A stretch of DNA of 64,000 bases from Gynuella sunshinyii YC6258 (GCF_000940805.1 NZ_CP007142.1:3634593-3698592); one strand, 5' to 3'. Positions 27,437-37,224 are shown, counted from the stretch's first letter. The notes: generated by a model from the sequence alone, not told the origin. A program made the numbers and translations.

Positions 27437-29077
27437 TCAGCGGATTGGTGTACCACCCGACTTCCAGTAGTTGATCGTCTTCCAGATCAAATTGCCGCCA
27501 TCGGTCTCCGGCGAGGTCGTCTGATCACTGCCTGCACCGAACAGCAGGGCGACGATGTGCGCATCCGCGACCTGGTCCATGTGAGAGAAGAAATAGTCCA
27601 CCTTATCGTCCTGATAGTGCTGGTAAGTGTTGTTTTGTGACCAGTTGCCCACCGGGATCTGCCACAGCACCATGGGCTTGCCGACGGTCTCGGTGAGGCT
27701 TTTGTAGAAAGCCAGAGCATCGGCTCCCTTCTGTTCATCCCACCAATACCCGTTATTGTTTTTCTTAGTGGCATACCATCCCGCATCGCGGTCTGCGACA
27801 TCGCCGACCATGAAATCGGCACCTGTCGTGATATCTTTCAAAAATTGGCGGCAACCTTCTGGGTCGGTCTGGTAGTCAAAGCAGGAAGCATGAAACCCTA
27901 TTCCTGTGTTGGGCGCATATTTGCGTGCCATCGAAATCAGGCAGCGGGCGAGACCGGCGGCGCTGTTTTCCTGCGCTGCACAATCGGTCGGGTTGGCGGC
28001 GGTAACCTGCGCCGGGATCTGATGTGGATTGCCGAGTGACTTCACATAACCCCAGAAGTCGGGCTCAAGATCAATCATATTGTGCGCATTCCCGATCTTC
28101 TGAAGGAAAAAGCGATAGTCATTCATATATTGCGTGAGAAGGTCCCGCTGATTGATGGCCGCTACCTCGCCAGGACCATCGCCAAAACCTGCAAGATCGC
28201 CGAGATCCCGCAAAGAGTACCATGTCCAGAAGAAAATCTGCGGGCGCGATACCCCCTGCCAGGTGGCCTTAGTCACTTGCTCGTTCCACCATGTCACGTA
28301 ATACCCCGGCGGGGTGGTATTGCCCGGCCAGCAGCCCCACCATCCACTTTCCACTGCCGCGTCAGAGCAAATCGAATCTGTATAGTAGGTCGACGAAGCA
28401 GCCGGTTTGCTATGCACGTAGGCATAGCGGACGTCGAACGGCGCGGCTGCTGCCGTCTCGTCTGACAACAGTCCACCAATTAACACCTTGTTGCTGCCGC
28501 TGAAGGTCGGGTTGCTGCAGTTGCCATCCACTGGATTGAAATACCAATGCTGGAAAGCAGATGAGTCATCCGAGTGCTGGTAGATGGTGGCACCCTTGTT
28601 ACTGTTTCCAACCGTCATAAGAAGCTTAGAGTAAGCGGAAGAAATCTTGAATGTTCCGTTATTGGCGCTGCTCAGCGTCCACTGCTGATTCGCGCCGTAA
28701 CCGAAGGTCCATTGCTTGATGGCGCCACGTTCTTCACCTTCTTCGTTTGACCAGCCATAAACGTCCAGAGACTTGTCACTATGAACTGGACGGATGGACC
28801 AGCTACCATTGCCTAGATCTGTCATGTTCCATTGTTGATTTGTGGCTCCCTCCTTGCCTGGCCACTGGATGACTTCAGCCCCGTCTTCCCGGGACTTTCC
28901 TGAAACGTCAAGAACCAAACCACTTCCTTCATTAACGATGGTATATGTGTTACCACTGACAGGCGTTGCCGAGCAGTTTGATGCGTATGCGGGAGTTTGT
29001 ATCACCAAACTTGAAGCTAATAAAAAAAAGTTACCCAAAAGTATTACTTTCGATTTATTTTTGTTGGAACTACTCAT
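27437..29077 (-). CDS. Secreted CBM13 protein with unclassified TIM-barrel-like catalytic domain
   Basis: 546 residues with a signal peptide (about 1-32). Residues about 35-180 are a ricin-type CBM13 almost identical in layout to that of the pectate lyase at 23279. From about 195 to the end is a domain that I cannot place in a named glycoside hydrolase family. It alternates strands and helices as in a TIM barrel, with acidic residues at strand ends (NMIDLEPDFWGYV, FMVGDVADRDAGW) and late aromatic loops (PMVLWQIPVGNWSQNN). It is most likely a polysaccharide-active enzyme. Substrate and mechanism are unknown, and the family assignment is open. Confidence 0.75.
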   Translation of the reverse strand: MSSSNKNKSKVILLGNFFLLASSLVIQTPAYASNCSATPVSGNTYTIVNEGSGLVLDVSGKSREDGAEVIQWPGKEGATNQQWNMTDLGNGSWSIRPVHSDKSLDVYGWSNEEGEERGAIKQWTFGYGANQQWTLSSANNGTFKISSAYSKLLMTVGNSNKGATIYQHSDDSSAFQHWYFNPVDGNCSNPTFSGSNKVLIGGLLSDETAAAAPFDVRYAYVHSKPAASSTYYTDSICSDAAVESGWWGCWPGNTTPPGYYVTWWNEQVTKATWQGVSRPQIFFWTWYSLRDLGDLAGFGDGPGEVAAINQRDLLTQYMNDYRFFLQKIGNAHNMIDLEPDFWGYVKSLGNPHQIPAQVTAANPTDCAAQENSAAGLARCLISMARKYAPNTGIGFHASCFDYQTDPEGCRQFLKDITTGADFMVGDVADRDAGWYATKKNNNGYWWDEQKGADALAFYKSLTETVGKPMVLWQIPVGNWSQNNTYQHYQDDKVDYFFSHMDQVADAHIVALLFGAGSDQTTSPETDGGNLIWKTINYWKSGGTPIR

Positions 29078-29265
29078 CCGGGTTTTTACCTCTTTCTGAT
29101 CAAACCTTCCTTGGGCAATATCTCCTTAATTCTGAACACGAAAGTTCTGGAAACGAACCCTACTCGATAGTCACATTTATTTTTAGTAAAAAATATGAAA
29201 AATGTGAAAAATGTGAAAAAGTTTGCATAGATGGTGCTCAAGAGGTCGCAGCATCGATAAATTAG

Positions 29266-29760
29266 CTGTAGTGAACCGCCCCGGTTTACCGGAGAGACTC
29301 TAAACCTTGCGAGGGGAGTTATGAGCAAGGCGAGTGTCGTACTCCCGGGAAGTCTATGAAGTGGTACGCTTGGTCATTGAGCAGCAAGGGGAATACCTCT
29401 CGCTGTGGACGGCCATCTGTTCATCGCATTGTACTTGGGGTGCAGGTACAAAAAGGCTCGGCGCCCTCAAGGAGGTACCGATGCACTACCTTCTAGAACG
29501 GGACCGGTTCATAGAGCCGGAGCGGGAGAACAAGGAGCCGTGTGCCTGGCCAGTTGAGGCTTTGGCCGCAGTAGACACGGTCTTACACCGACGTCGGAAA
29601 TCGGGCGTGTCCGGGAAGAAAACCTCCGAATGGAGGGAGGATCACTGCGTTCGTGACCAAGTGATTGTACTAGGTGCATCTTGCGTTGCTGATGACGCAG
29701 GTTCCCCGCTTCAAGATCTACCAAATACAGGTGGGATCTTGTCGCTAGCGTGAGAGTGTG
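29266..29760 (+). mobile_element. Decayed IS3-family insertion sequence remnant
   Basis: The left edge TGTAGTGAACCGCCCCGG resembles the terminal repeat of IS3-group elements. After it, a rightward reading gives REVYEVVRLVIEQQGEYLSLW then TAICS, a diverged copy of the helix-turn-helix start of an OrfA transposase. A weaker ERENKE match to the leucine-zipper part follows. The rest is out of frame. No right terminal repeat or OrfB catalytic DDE residues are visible, so it is an inactive fragment. Confidence 0.5.
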
Positions 29761-30416
29761 TCGGGTACCTCCCTTAGCCGCATGTCCATGCCCTCTAGTC
29801 GACAGGCTTTCGCAATCTCGTCGTCGCAATCCATTTAAAACCCATTCATTGAGCCTGTCTGTTTGAAGTTCCCCCACCCAAATTCCAGATGCGTTTTGTC
29901 TGTGGATTTCGCAGCGACACTTCGATAAAGCCGGCGGTATGCAATAGCTGTAGCAGGTCATCCAGGGCGTGCGTGTCAAACCATTTCAGGCAATGCCATA
30001 CCAACAGGTGTATTTCCAGAGAGTTTTCAGGATGGTGGTTAAGTCTGTTGGGATGGACAGGAGTCTCGCCAATCTGTCCCCAGCCCAGCGCGATGCCTCC
30101 GAACACCGAGCCAGTTGATAATCCCACGCATTGATTCAGTCCAGACGGGTTCCACCGGACACAATTGGCTTAGGGTAGACGCGCCCGTGCAGGTAGCGCT
30201 GTAGCGTATCCGTGGTGCTGACCTTCGCCATTGCCATTCGACTCCGAGGGGGGATTGCCTCAGTCACGCTATTCAGGGGTTTTATATCTTTCAAGGAGGA
30301 TATGGAGAGCATGACACCAGTATCACAACAGATAAATATGAATAAAAAACAAGTAGGTCGTACACGAAATGAAGAGTTTCACAGTTTTACGGCCATGTTT
30401 CATGCTGGCATTGCTT
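29761..30416. other. Gene-poor stretch between IS remnant and Fur-regulated promoter
   Basis: No complete gene is supported. A leftward 93-codon frame (29846-30127) has one protein-like segment (LLQLLHTAGFIEVSLRNPQ) that could be the tail of a dead gene, without a recognisable family. The stretch may be scar sequence left by element insertion and loss. Confidence 0.35.
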
Positions 30417-30421
30417 TATTT

Positions 30422-30438
30422 TGATAATAGTTATCATT
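30422..30438 (+). promoter_or_regulatory. Fur box 1
   Basis: TGATAATAGTTATCATT matches the inverted-hexamer pattern of Fur boxes (GATAAT-x-ATTATC). It lies upstream of the -35 box of the receptor promoter, so iron-loaded Fur could bind both this and box 2. Confidence 0.75.
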
Positions 30439-30448
30439 CATAATTAAA

Positions 30449-30478
30449 TTGCAAATAAATATGATAATTATTATCATT
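30449..30478 (+). promoter_or_regulatory. Receptor promoter covered by Fur box 2
   Basis: TTGCAA (30449-30454) and TATCAT (30472-30477) with a 17-bp spacer form a sigma70-type promoter 60 bp before the receptor ATG. The palindrome ATGATAATTATTATCATT (30461-30478) sits over the spacer and -10, so Fur with iron would block RNA polymerase. Confidence 0.78.
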
Positions 30479-30536
30479 TTTTACAAGAAATGACGCTCTC
30501 GCCCTATCCACAAAAACTAATAGGTTTATTTTCCAT

Positions 30537-32924
30537 ATGAATAAAACTCTGCTGGCAGCAGCCATCGCTCAAGAAGTGCGACGTGCCATGCACGTGCTTT
30601 GTGCCGCATCCATTATGATGCTTCCGGTATACAGTTTGTCCGAAGAAACAACAGATGAGCAGGGCAATGCGGATGAATCGGCACCTCAACAGTTAAAGAC
30701 TTTACGTATACAAGGTACCCGGCTGAATCGCTATCAGTTTGACGAAGCCAACTCTGCAACCGGGTTTAATATCGATGTGGATGAACTGCCGCGTTCGGTG
30801 CAGGTATTGCCTGAACAGATCATTCAGGATCAAAAAGCAGACACTCTGGAGGATGTGCTGCAGAACGTCGCAGCGATTACCAGGGCACATGGTTTTGGTG
30901 GTACTGAAAGTCAGGTCAATATTCGTGGATTTGCCAACAGTTATTTGTTTGTGGATGGCAATCCGGTCAGCAACCGTTTCAATGTGGATGTGGCCACGAT
31001 TGAACGGGTGGAGGTAATTTTAGGGCCAGCCTCTGTTCTGCATGGTCAGGTCAGTCCCGGCGGATTGATCAACATCGTAACCAAAAAGCCTCAGGCCGAA
31101 CGCGCCAACAATGTGCAGCTGGATCTGGATCAATATGGCCAGAGAAAAATCTCCGCCGACAGCACAGGTTCCGTCACCGATTCCATTCAGTATCGTGTCA
31201 TTATTGCCCGGGAGGATTCCGATTCATTTCGTGAAGTGCAAACCGAAGATGGTAAAACCAGTGCCACTCGGGAAACCCTGACCATTGCTCCTTCGATCAG
31301 CTTCACTCCTAATCTGGATAACACTATCACCCTGAGTTACCTGTATTCCGAACAAAGCCTGCCGATCGATCGCGGTAGCGTGGCGGTGGCCGATGAAAAC
31401 GGTGATATCAGCATTGCAGATATTCCAGTCGAGCGCCGCCTCGGTAGCAAATATGATGATCGTGATAGCACAGAGCACAAAATTCAGCTGGATTTTGATC
31501 ACACGTTTATGAGTGGCTGGAAGAACAAACTGAAAACCGGTTACTACCAGAAAGAATTTGAAGATTATCAGGCGCGCCCTTATCGCGGACTGAGCGACAG
31601 CTGGACCGGTGGTACCGGCACGGTGGATTTGTCCGATCTGGCAACATTGAGTTCATTTACCAATTCATTGCAGGGCTCTTCAGTGCAGTCCAACGGACTG
31701 TTGGTGCGAACCGCTGACTCCAATCTGGATGTCACCGAAAGCAATATGTTTGTTTCCAACAGCCTCAGCGGTGATTATCGGATTGCCGGTATTCAGAATA
31801 CGTTGTATTTCGGCGGTAACATCAATCAGCGTAAGGTTGATCATTCTGACGGTTTTGCCCTGCAGGATATATCCAATATCTTTGGTGCCGGCGTATATGC
31901 GCCAGTGTTTGACGTGATCGATATTTACAGCGACAGCAATCCATCCTACAGCAAAGCAGATCAAACTGTAGTCAGCAAAAACAGCGCTGAATATCTGGAA
32001 ATAGGGTTGTCACTGCAAAATATGGCGCAATTAACGGATCGTCTGAATCTGTTGACAGGTGTCCGTTATGACCGCTTTGAAATTGATCGTAATGACACAA
32101 TTTATTATCAGCAGCAAGATAACGGAACATTTGTCAAACTGGAGGATCCGGAAAAGGTCAAACTGAGCGGTTCCAACGAAAATTTCAGCGGCCAGGCGGG
32201 TCTGATGTATGACCTGACTAAAACGGTTTCTGTGTATGGCTCCTGGGCAGAGTCGTTTACGCCAAACTACCCGGATGTCACCGCCGGTCAGGTGACCGGC
32301 GATGATAATATGGATCCGGAAGAAGCCACTCAATATGAAGTGGGGATCAAGTCCAGTCTGTTGGATGACAAGTTGCGTCTTGGGTTGTCGTTGTATCAGC
32401 TGGAACGCTATCACGTAATGACCTTTGAAAACCTGGAAGCCAGATTGAACGGCAAAGAAGAAACCAAAGGGCTTGAACTGACATCCACCATGCAGTTTGT
32501 ACCAGGGCTCAATGTACTGGCCAGCTACACCAAAATTGACTCTGAAATTGTTGATGACAATGATGACAGCGTCGACCGGGAAGGAAATCGCCCTTATGGT
32601 GTGCCTACTGACAAGCTGCGTTTATGGGGCTCTTACGAGTTCCAGAATGGCAGATTCAAGAGTCTGGGCTTTGGGCTTGGCATGGAGTATGTCAGTGACC
32701 GTTATGGTGACGACGATAATAGCTTTAAGTTGCCGGCGTATACGGTATTCGACATGTCCTCCTGGTACCATATTCCATTTGGTAAGGATGATCAGCTTAG
32801 AATACAAGCCGGCGTAAAAAATCTGACCGATGAGACGTATTACACTGCAAACCTGGGTAATGCTTACCGCATCAACGTCGGTAGTCCACGAACATTTTAT
32901 GTATCGGCCAGCGTCGACTTTTAA
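30537..32924 (+). CDS. TonB-dependent ferric-siderophore receptor
   Basis: 795 residues. It has an extended signal sequence ending near YSLSEE, then a TonB-box-like region and a plug domain (about 70-180: LPRSVQVLPEQIIQDQKADT, then VNIRGFANSYLFVDG, then VILGPASVLHGQVSPGG). A 22-strand beta barrel follows and ends in the usual C-terminal aromatic residue (SVDF). It is of the FhuA/FpvA-like catechol or hydroxamate siderophore class; the exact ligand cannot be read. Two Fur boxes precede it. It forms the outer-membrane step for the ABC importer encoded just downstream. Confidence 0.9.
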   Translation: MNKTLLAAAIAQEVRRAMHVLCAASIMMLPVYSLSEETTDEQGNADESAPQQLKTLRIQGTRLNRYQFDEANSATGFNIDVDELPRSVQVLPEQIIQDQKADTLEDVLQNVAAITRAHGFGGTESQVNIRGFANSYLFVDGNPVSNRFNVDVATIERVEVILGPASVLHGQVSPGGLINIVTKKPQAERANNVQLDLDQYGQRKISADSTGSVTDSIQYRVIIAREDSDSFREVQTEDGKTSATRETLTIAPSISFTPNLDNTITLSYLYSEQSLPIDRGSVAVADENGDISIADIPVERRLGSKYDDRDSTEHKIQLDFDHTFMSGWKNKLKTGYYQKEFEDYQARPYRGLSDSWTGGTGTVDLSDLATLSSFTNSLQGSSVQSNGLLVRTADSNLDVTESNMFVSNSLSGDYRIAGIQNTLYFGGNINQRKVDHSDGFALQDISNIFGAGVYAPVFDVIDIYSDSNPSYSKADQTVVSKNSAEYLEIGLSLQNMAQLTDRLNLLTGVRYDRFEIDRNDTIYYQQQDNGTFVKLEDPEKVKLSGSNENFSGQAGLMYDLTKTVSVYGSWAESFTPNYPDVTAGQVTGDDNMDPEEATQYEVGIKSSLLDDKLRLGLSLYQLERYHVMTFENLEARLNGKEETKGLELTSTMQFVPGLNVLASYTKIDSEIVDDNDDSVDREGNRPYGVPTDKLRLWGSYEFQNGRFKSLGFGLGMEYVSDRYGDDDNSFKLPAYTVFDMSSWYHIPFGKDDQLRIQAGVKNLTDETYYTANLGNAYRINVGSPRTFYVSASVDF

Positions 32925-32949
32925 CACGAACACTGGCTAAAAATTAAAG

Positions 32950-32981
32950 AAGGGTGGCTCTATTGATAGAGTCGCCCTTTT
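32950..32981 (+). terminator. Rho-independent terminator after the receptor gene
   Basis: Fourteen-bp arms (AAGGGTGGCTCTAT / ATAGAGTCGCCCTT) with two G-U pairs and a two-base loop, followed by a short T tract. Placed 25 bp after the receptor stop and 20 bp before the ATPase gene, it should lower read-through, so the ABC genes are probably expressed below the receptor. Confidence 0.75.
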
Positions 32982-33000
32982 GCTGTTTATAGGGTTGGCA

Positions 33001-33801
33001 ATGTTAGCCGTCGAACATTTAAGTTTAGGATACCGGAATCGTCCGGTATTGAAGGATATTCATCTGACCTTTCCCGATACCGGGATGATTGCTCTGCTGG
33101 GGGGGAATGGCTGCGGTAAAACCACATTGCTGCATGCCTTGGCAGGATTATTGAAACCTGATCACGGCAATATTCTGCTGGATAACGAACCACTACGGCA
33201 TTACAGCCGCAAGGCTATTGCCCGCAAGCTGGCACTGCTGCCACAGGTCACATCCGCGCCTGCCGGAGTTACCGTCAGAGAATTGGTGATGCAGGGGCGT
33301 TTTCCATGGCAGAACTGGTGGCGGCAATGGTCGCAACAGGATCAGTTCGCAGTGGATCAGGCTATTCAGATGACAGCCATAGAAGATCTCGCAGACCGCC
33401 CGTTGGAGCAGCTTTCCGGTGGACAGCGGCAGCGCTGTTGGGTGGCCATGACCCTGGCGCAAGATACGCCATTGTTACTGCTGGATGAGCCTGCCACGTA
33501 CCTTGATATCGCCCATCAGGTGGAACTGATGAATCTGGTTTCCTCACTGTGCGCCAGCGGTAAACAAATCATTGCCGTACTGCATGATCTCAATCAGGCG
33601 GCTGCTTATGCCGATCACATGATTATGATGAAAGACGGCGGCATATTCACCCAGGGACCGGTGGAATCGGTATTTACTCGCGAAAACCTGAAAAGCGTGT
33701 TTAACCTCGATGCCAGAATTATTCGTGATGAACACAACGGCCATCTGATCTGTGTTCCGGATATTCAGCGTCATGCAGTGGCCGGGTGTCCGCAATCATG
33801 A
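33001..33801 (+). CDS. Siderophore ABC transporter ATP-binding protein (FecE/FhuC-like)
   Basis: 266 residues from the ATG at 33001; a TTG at 32980 inside the terminator is less likely. It has Walker A GGNGCGKTTLLH, the signature LSGGQRQRCW, Walker B LLLLDEPATYLD and a switch His in VLHDLNQA. It powers import of the ferric siderophore from periplasm to cytoplasm, together with the two permeases. Its stop overlaps the next gene's ATG by four bases (ATGA). Confidence 0.92.
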   Translation: MLAVEHLSLGYRNRPVLKDIHLTFPDTGMIALLGGNGCGKTTLLHALAGLLKPDHGNILLDNEPLRHYSRKAIARKLALLPQVTSAPAGVTVRELVMQGRFPWQNWWRQWSQQDQFAVDQAIQMTAIEDLADRPLEQLSGGQRQRCWVAMTLAQDTPLLLLDEPATYLDIAHQVELMNLVSSLCASGKQIIAVLHDLNQAAAYADHMIMMKDGGIFTQGPVESVFTRENLKSVFNLDARIIRDEHNGHLICVPDIQRHAVAGCPQS

Positions 33802-34802
33802 CCGAGCTACTACAAGATCGGCCACAATCGCGCCGCCTTTACGGGTTGTTGCTGATATTGCTGGTCTTTTGTTTAAGCTGTTGGCTACATCTGACCCTGG
33901 GGGCGGAAAATATCCCCACGGCGACTGTTTGGCAGGCATTAACGAATTATCAGCATGATATCGACAGCCATTCCATTGTCCATGATCTGCGCCTGAATCG
34001 GCTGTGGGTTGCCATGCTGGCCGGAGCCTGTCTGGCGGTATCGGGTGTCTTGATTCAGGCCATCAGTCGTAATCCACTGGCAGATCCAGGACTGTTAGGC
34101 ATTAACAGTGGTGCCGCCTTTTTTGTGGTAACCGGGTTATTGTTTATTTCTGCAGAGCGGCAATATTCCGTGCCTTTACTGGCATTCGCCGGGGCACTGT
34201 TTGCCTCGGTGCTGGTGTTATCGTTATCGGGCAAACAACAGAACCCAAGCCGTATGGTTCTGGCGGGAGCTGCCGTCGCCGCGATGTTTACAGCCATGAC
34301 CACCGTCCTGTTACTGATTGATCAGCAGGGGCTGGAAAAACTGCGGCACTGGTTAACCGGAGGAGTAGGGGCTGCCGATATTCACAAGGTTGCCTGGGTT
34401 GCGCCTTATCTGTTTATTGCCTTTCCGGTATCGCTGCTTATGTCCAAATCCCTGAATGCTCATCATCTCGGTGATACTGCTGCTGCCGGCGTGGGTGTCA
34501 AGGTCGGCCGGTTAAAGCTGATGACTCTGGTATTGGTAACGTTACTGTCCGGCTGCTCCGTAGCAGTGGTCGGCCCGGTTGGCTTTATCGGCCTGGTGGT
34601 TCCACACATTGCCCGCTTCTTTGTACGCAATGACTATCGTTGGTTAATACCCTATTCGTTGCTGTTGGGGGCCACGTTGATGGTGGCTGCTGATCTGATT
34701 GCTCGTATTCTGGTTCGGCCCTATGAAATTAATACCGGCATCGTCACTGCATTGATTGGAGCACCGGTATTCATCAGTCTGGTGATCTGGAGGGTGCGCT
34801 GA
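33798..34802 (+). CDS. Siderophore ABC transporter permease 1 (FecC-like)
   Basis: 334 residues from the ATG at 33798 that overlaps the ATPase stop; a GTG at 33786 is the alternative. It belongs to the FecCD/BtuC permease family with about nine to ten membrane helices and the family blocks RLNRLWVAMLAGACLAVSGV, NPLADPGLLGINSGA and GPVGFIGLVVPHIARF. It pairs with the following permease as a heterodimer in the inner membrane. Its stop and the next start share one base (TGATG). Confidence 0.92.
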   Translation: MTELLQDRPQSRRLYGLLLILLVFCLSCWLHLTLGAENIPTATVWQALTNYQHDIDSHSIVHDLRLNRLWVAMLAGACLAVSGVLIQAISRNPLADPGLLGINSGAAFFVVTGLLFISAERQYSVPLLAFAGALFASVLVLSLSGKQQNPSRMVLAGAAVAAMFTAMTTVLLLIDQQGLEKLRHWLTGGVGAADIHKVAWVAPYLFIAFPVSLLMSKSLNAHHLGDTAAAGVGVKVGRLKLMTLVLVTLLSGCSVAVVGPVGFIGLVVPHIARFFVRNDYRWLIPYSLLLGATLMVAADLIARILVRPYEINTGIVTALIGAPVFISLVIWRVR

Positions 34803-35806
34803 TGTTGAGAATACAGATTCGCAGTGCCGATATTGGCTGGCTGACGTTGACGGCCGCTCTGATGCTGTTGTGCGTGCTCTGGGCCATTACCAGCGGCAGT
34901 TACGGGCTGAGTATGCAGCGGGCCATCACCGTACTACTGTTTCCGGAGCAATCTCCGGAACGCCTGATGACGGTGGTCTGGGAACTACGGTTGCCCCGGG
35001 TACTGGCGGCGGTATTGTCCGGCGCGACATTATCGGTGGCCGGCGTGGTCATGCAGACCATCACCCGTAATCCGCTGGCATCTCCGGGGCTGACCGGGGT
35101 GGAGGCGGGTGCCAGTGTCACCCTGTTGTTATTAATGATTGTGTTGCCCATCTCTTTGCCGGGGTACCTATTGCCGGTAGCGGCCATGTCCGGTGGGTTG
35201 GTAGTGGCAACACTTGTCTATCTGCTGGCGGTGATTCAGGGTTTTTCACCCGTCCGGCTGATTTTGGTTGGAGTAGGGATGACAGCGTTCTTATCTGCCA
35301 TTGCTGATCTGCTGATTACCTATGGCGATATCGAACGGGTGGAATCCGCATTGGTGTGGTTGAGTGGCAGCCTGCATCAAGTGGTCTGGAGCGATGTTCA
35401 TACCCTGGCATGGTGGTCTCTGGCAGTCATTCCAGTGTGGATGAGTTTTCGCAGCCTGAATCTGCTAAGGCTCGGAGAGCATGTTGCCATGACTCGCGGC
35501 GTTAATCCCCGAACGATGATGCCGCTGTTGATCGTACTGGCCGTGTCGTTGACATCGGCGGCTGTTGCCACCATCGGCACCATGAGTTTTGTTGGTCTGG
35601 TCGGCCCGCACATCGCCCGCCGTTTCAGTGGCGACCGACACGGTGTACTGATTCCGCTGGCAGCTCTGACCGGTGGCTTGATGGTGTTAATCGGCGATAC
35701 CGTTGGGCGGATGTTGTTTGCACCGTTACAACTTCCTGGAGGGCTGGTCATTGTCATGATCGGGGCTCCCTATTTTGTGTTCCTGTTAAGAAAAATGCGT
35801 CACTGA
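34802..35806 (+). CDS. Siderophore ABC transporter permease 2 (FecD-like)
   Basis: 334 residues of the FecCD/BtuC family. The blocks RLPRVLAAVLSGATLSVAGV, NPLASPGLTGVEAGA and GTMSFVGLVGPHIARR match those in the first permease. The conserved gene order (ATPase, permease, permease, binding protein) and tight overlaps show one operon. Helix count and length are normal, with no sign of damage. Confidence 0.92.
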   Translation: MLRIQIRSADIGWLTLTAALMLLCVLWAITSGSYGLSMQRAITVLLFPEQSPERLMTVVWELRLPRVLAAVLSGATLSVAGVVMQTITRNPLASPGLTGVEAGASVTLLLLMIVLPISLPGYLLPVAAMSGGLVVATLVYLLAVIQGFSPVRLILVGVGMTAFLSAIADLLITYGDIERVESALVWLSGSLHQVVWSDVHTLAWWSLAVIPVWMSFRSLNLLRLGEHVAMTRGVNPRTMMPLLIVLAVSLTSAAVATIGTMSFVGLVGPHIARRFSGDRHGVLIPLAALTGGLMVLIGDTVGRMLFAPLQLPGGLVIVMIGAPYFVFLLRKMRH

Positions 35807-35814
35807 GGTTTCGG

Positions 35815-36777
35815 ATGACAATGGAGAAAGAGGAAATGAGATTGACTCGAATACTGCTACTGTTGATATTAATGGTAACCGGCATTGCCCATGCCCGGGC
35901 GGCAGAGGAAACCCGTGTATTTGAAAACCAATATGGCCGGGTTGAAGTGCCGGTTGCGCCGCACTGCGTGGTTTCTTTGCACGATTACAGCATCACCATT
36001 CAATTGCTGGAACTGGGCATCAAACCCTGTGGCTCCACCGGCCGGAAAAAACTCTGGCAGGACCCATATTTTCGTGGCGCCGAACATCGTTTCGACATGT
36101 CAGGCGTAAGCTATATTGGCAGTCATAAAGCACCGGACGAAGAAGCCATTGCTGCCCTCAAGCCGGATCTCATCATTGGCCTGTCTTATCATCAGGCGCT
36201 TAAGGAAAAACTCTCGCATATTGCCCCGGTGGTTATCCTGCCAACCGATGAATTGCCGATCAAGGAATGGGCCGCACAATTGGCCGAGGTGGTTGGCAGA
36301 CAAGCGCAATACCAAAATCAGCTCAAGGAATACAACTGGATTTTGTCTGAATTCAAACGCCTCGTGCCAGAGCCGGAAAAGATTACCGTGACCACGCTGG
36401 AAATGTATCAGGACAGCATTTACCTGATCGCCCGTGGTGGGCTGGGTGAGGTCATCAAGGACATGGGACTGGGTCGCCCGGCGGTGTATCAATCTGTTAA
36501 AGAGGGCATGGAATACAGCCTGGAACGACTGAAAGATTTTGACGCCGATTTTATCATCGATACCTACGAACCCATGTTCAACAGCCGGGAAGAAACCAAA
36601 CCTATCCGGCAATCCAGACAATGGCAGGATCTGTTCGCCGTTAAACACGATCAGTTTCTGTACTTCAACCGCAGCCGTTTTGGCGAATCCATGGGCGGAC
36701 TGATCGGCTCAGGGTATTTGTTGCTGACACATATTGGTGAGCGTGGTATGCATCTGAGATCGGATGAACAGCAGTAA
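35815..36777 (+). CDS. Siderophore ABC transporter periplasmic binding protein (FecB-like)
   Basis: 320 residues. I keep the ATG at 35815 since GAGG is well spaced before it; 35836 is an alternative with a shorter n-region. The signal peptide ends near AHARA. The mature part is a class III binding protein (PF01497 type) with VSLHDYSITIQLLELGI at the start, DLIIGLSYHQALKEKLSHIAP in the first lobe and DFDADFIIDTY in the second. It delivers the ferric siderophore to the permeases. It closes the operon. Confidence 0.88.
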   Translation: MTMEKEEMRLTRILLLLILMVTGIAHARAAEETRVFENQYGRVEVPVAPHCVVSLHDYSITIQLLELGIKPCGSTGRKKLWQDPYFRGAEHRFDMSGVSYIGSHKAPDEEAIAALKPDLIIGLSYHQALKEKLSHIAPVVILPTDELPIKEWAAQLAEVVGRQAQYQNQLKEYNWILSEFKRLVPEPEKITVTTLEMYQDSIYLIARGGLGEVIKDMGLGRPAVYQSVKEGMEYSLERLKDFDADFIIDTYEPMFNSREETKPIRQSRQWQDLFAVKHDQFLYFNRSRFGESMGGLIGSGYLLLTHIGERGMHLRSDEQQ

Positions 36778-37224
36778 CGCGGTTTAAGAAGTCTGAATCT
36801 GCCAGTGTTGGTTCAGGCTGTTGTTTCAGACACAGAGCGATTAACCCGATAACCACTTAAAAAAACAAACCAGCAATGTGATCATCAGGCTCTGCTACGG
36901 GTATTGATGATCACAGCCCTCATTCAAACCTGCCGTATCTGGCAGATTTATCCTTCAGAGCCTTTCACTCGATCACTAAAAAAGCCCATAGACATGGCTT
37001 GAACCTCAGGTCAAAGTCATATACAAACTGATCAGATGCGCTATAGTGTTCCGATATACAAACCCATGATAACGATAACAGCCTTATTGGCACACAAGTG
37101 AAATGAGACCAATACTTATCAACAATAGGGAGGGATTTACCACGCAGAACTGGTTTAAATGTTTTATGGTTGATATCAGCAACTTACCCTGTGCTGGTGG
37201 TGTTCGATCCATAAAGGTGGGCTT
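36778..37224. other. Gene-free region after the siderophore operon
   Basis: About 450 bp with no supported gene. It holds a perfect 11-bp inverted repeat (36877-36915, listed separately). The remainder is AT-rich and should contain the promoter of the following membrane-protein gene. Confidence 0.4.
36877..36915. repeat. Inverted repeat TGTGATCATCA
   Basis: Perfect arms TGTGATCATCA / TGATGATCACA around a 17-base loop, 100 bp after the operon's last stop. It could terminate the siderophore transcript; no U-run follows. The TGTGA arm ends also recall a CRP site, but the spacing is too wide. Confidence 0.45.

Noticed and set aside
29846-30134. Overlapping frames on both strands near the IS3 remnant
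   Set aside because: Neither shows a family pattern or start; at most a decayed tail.
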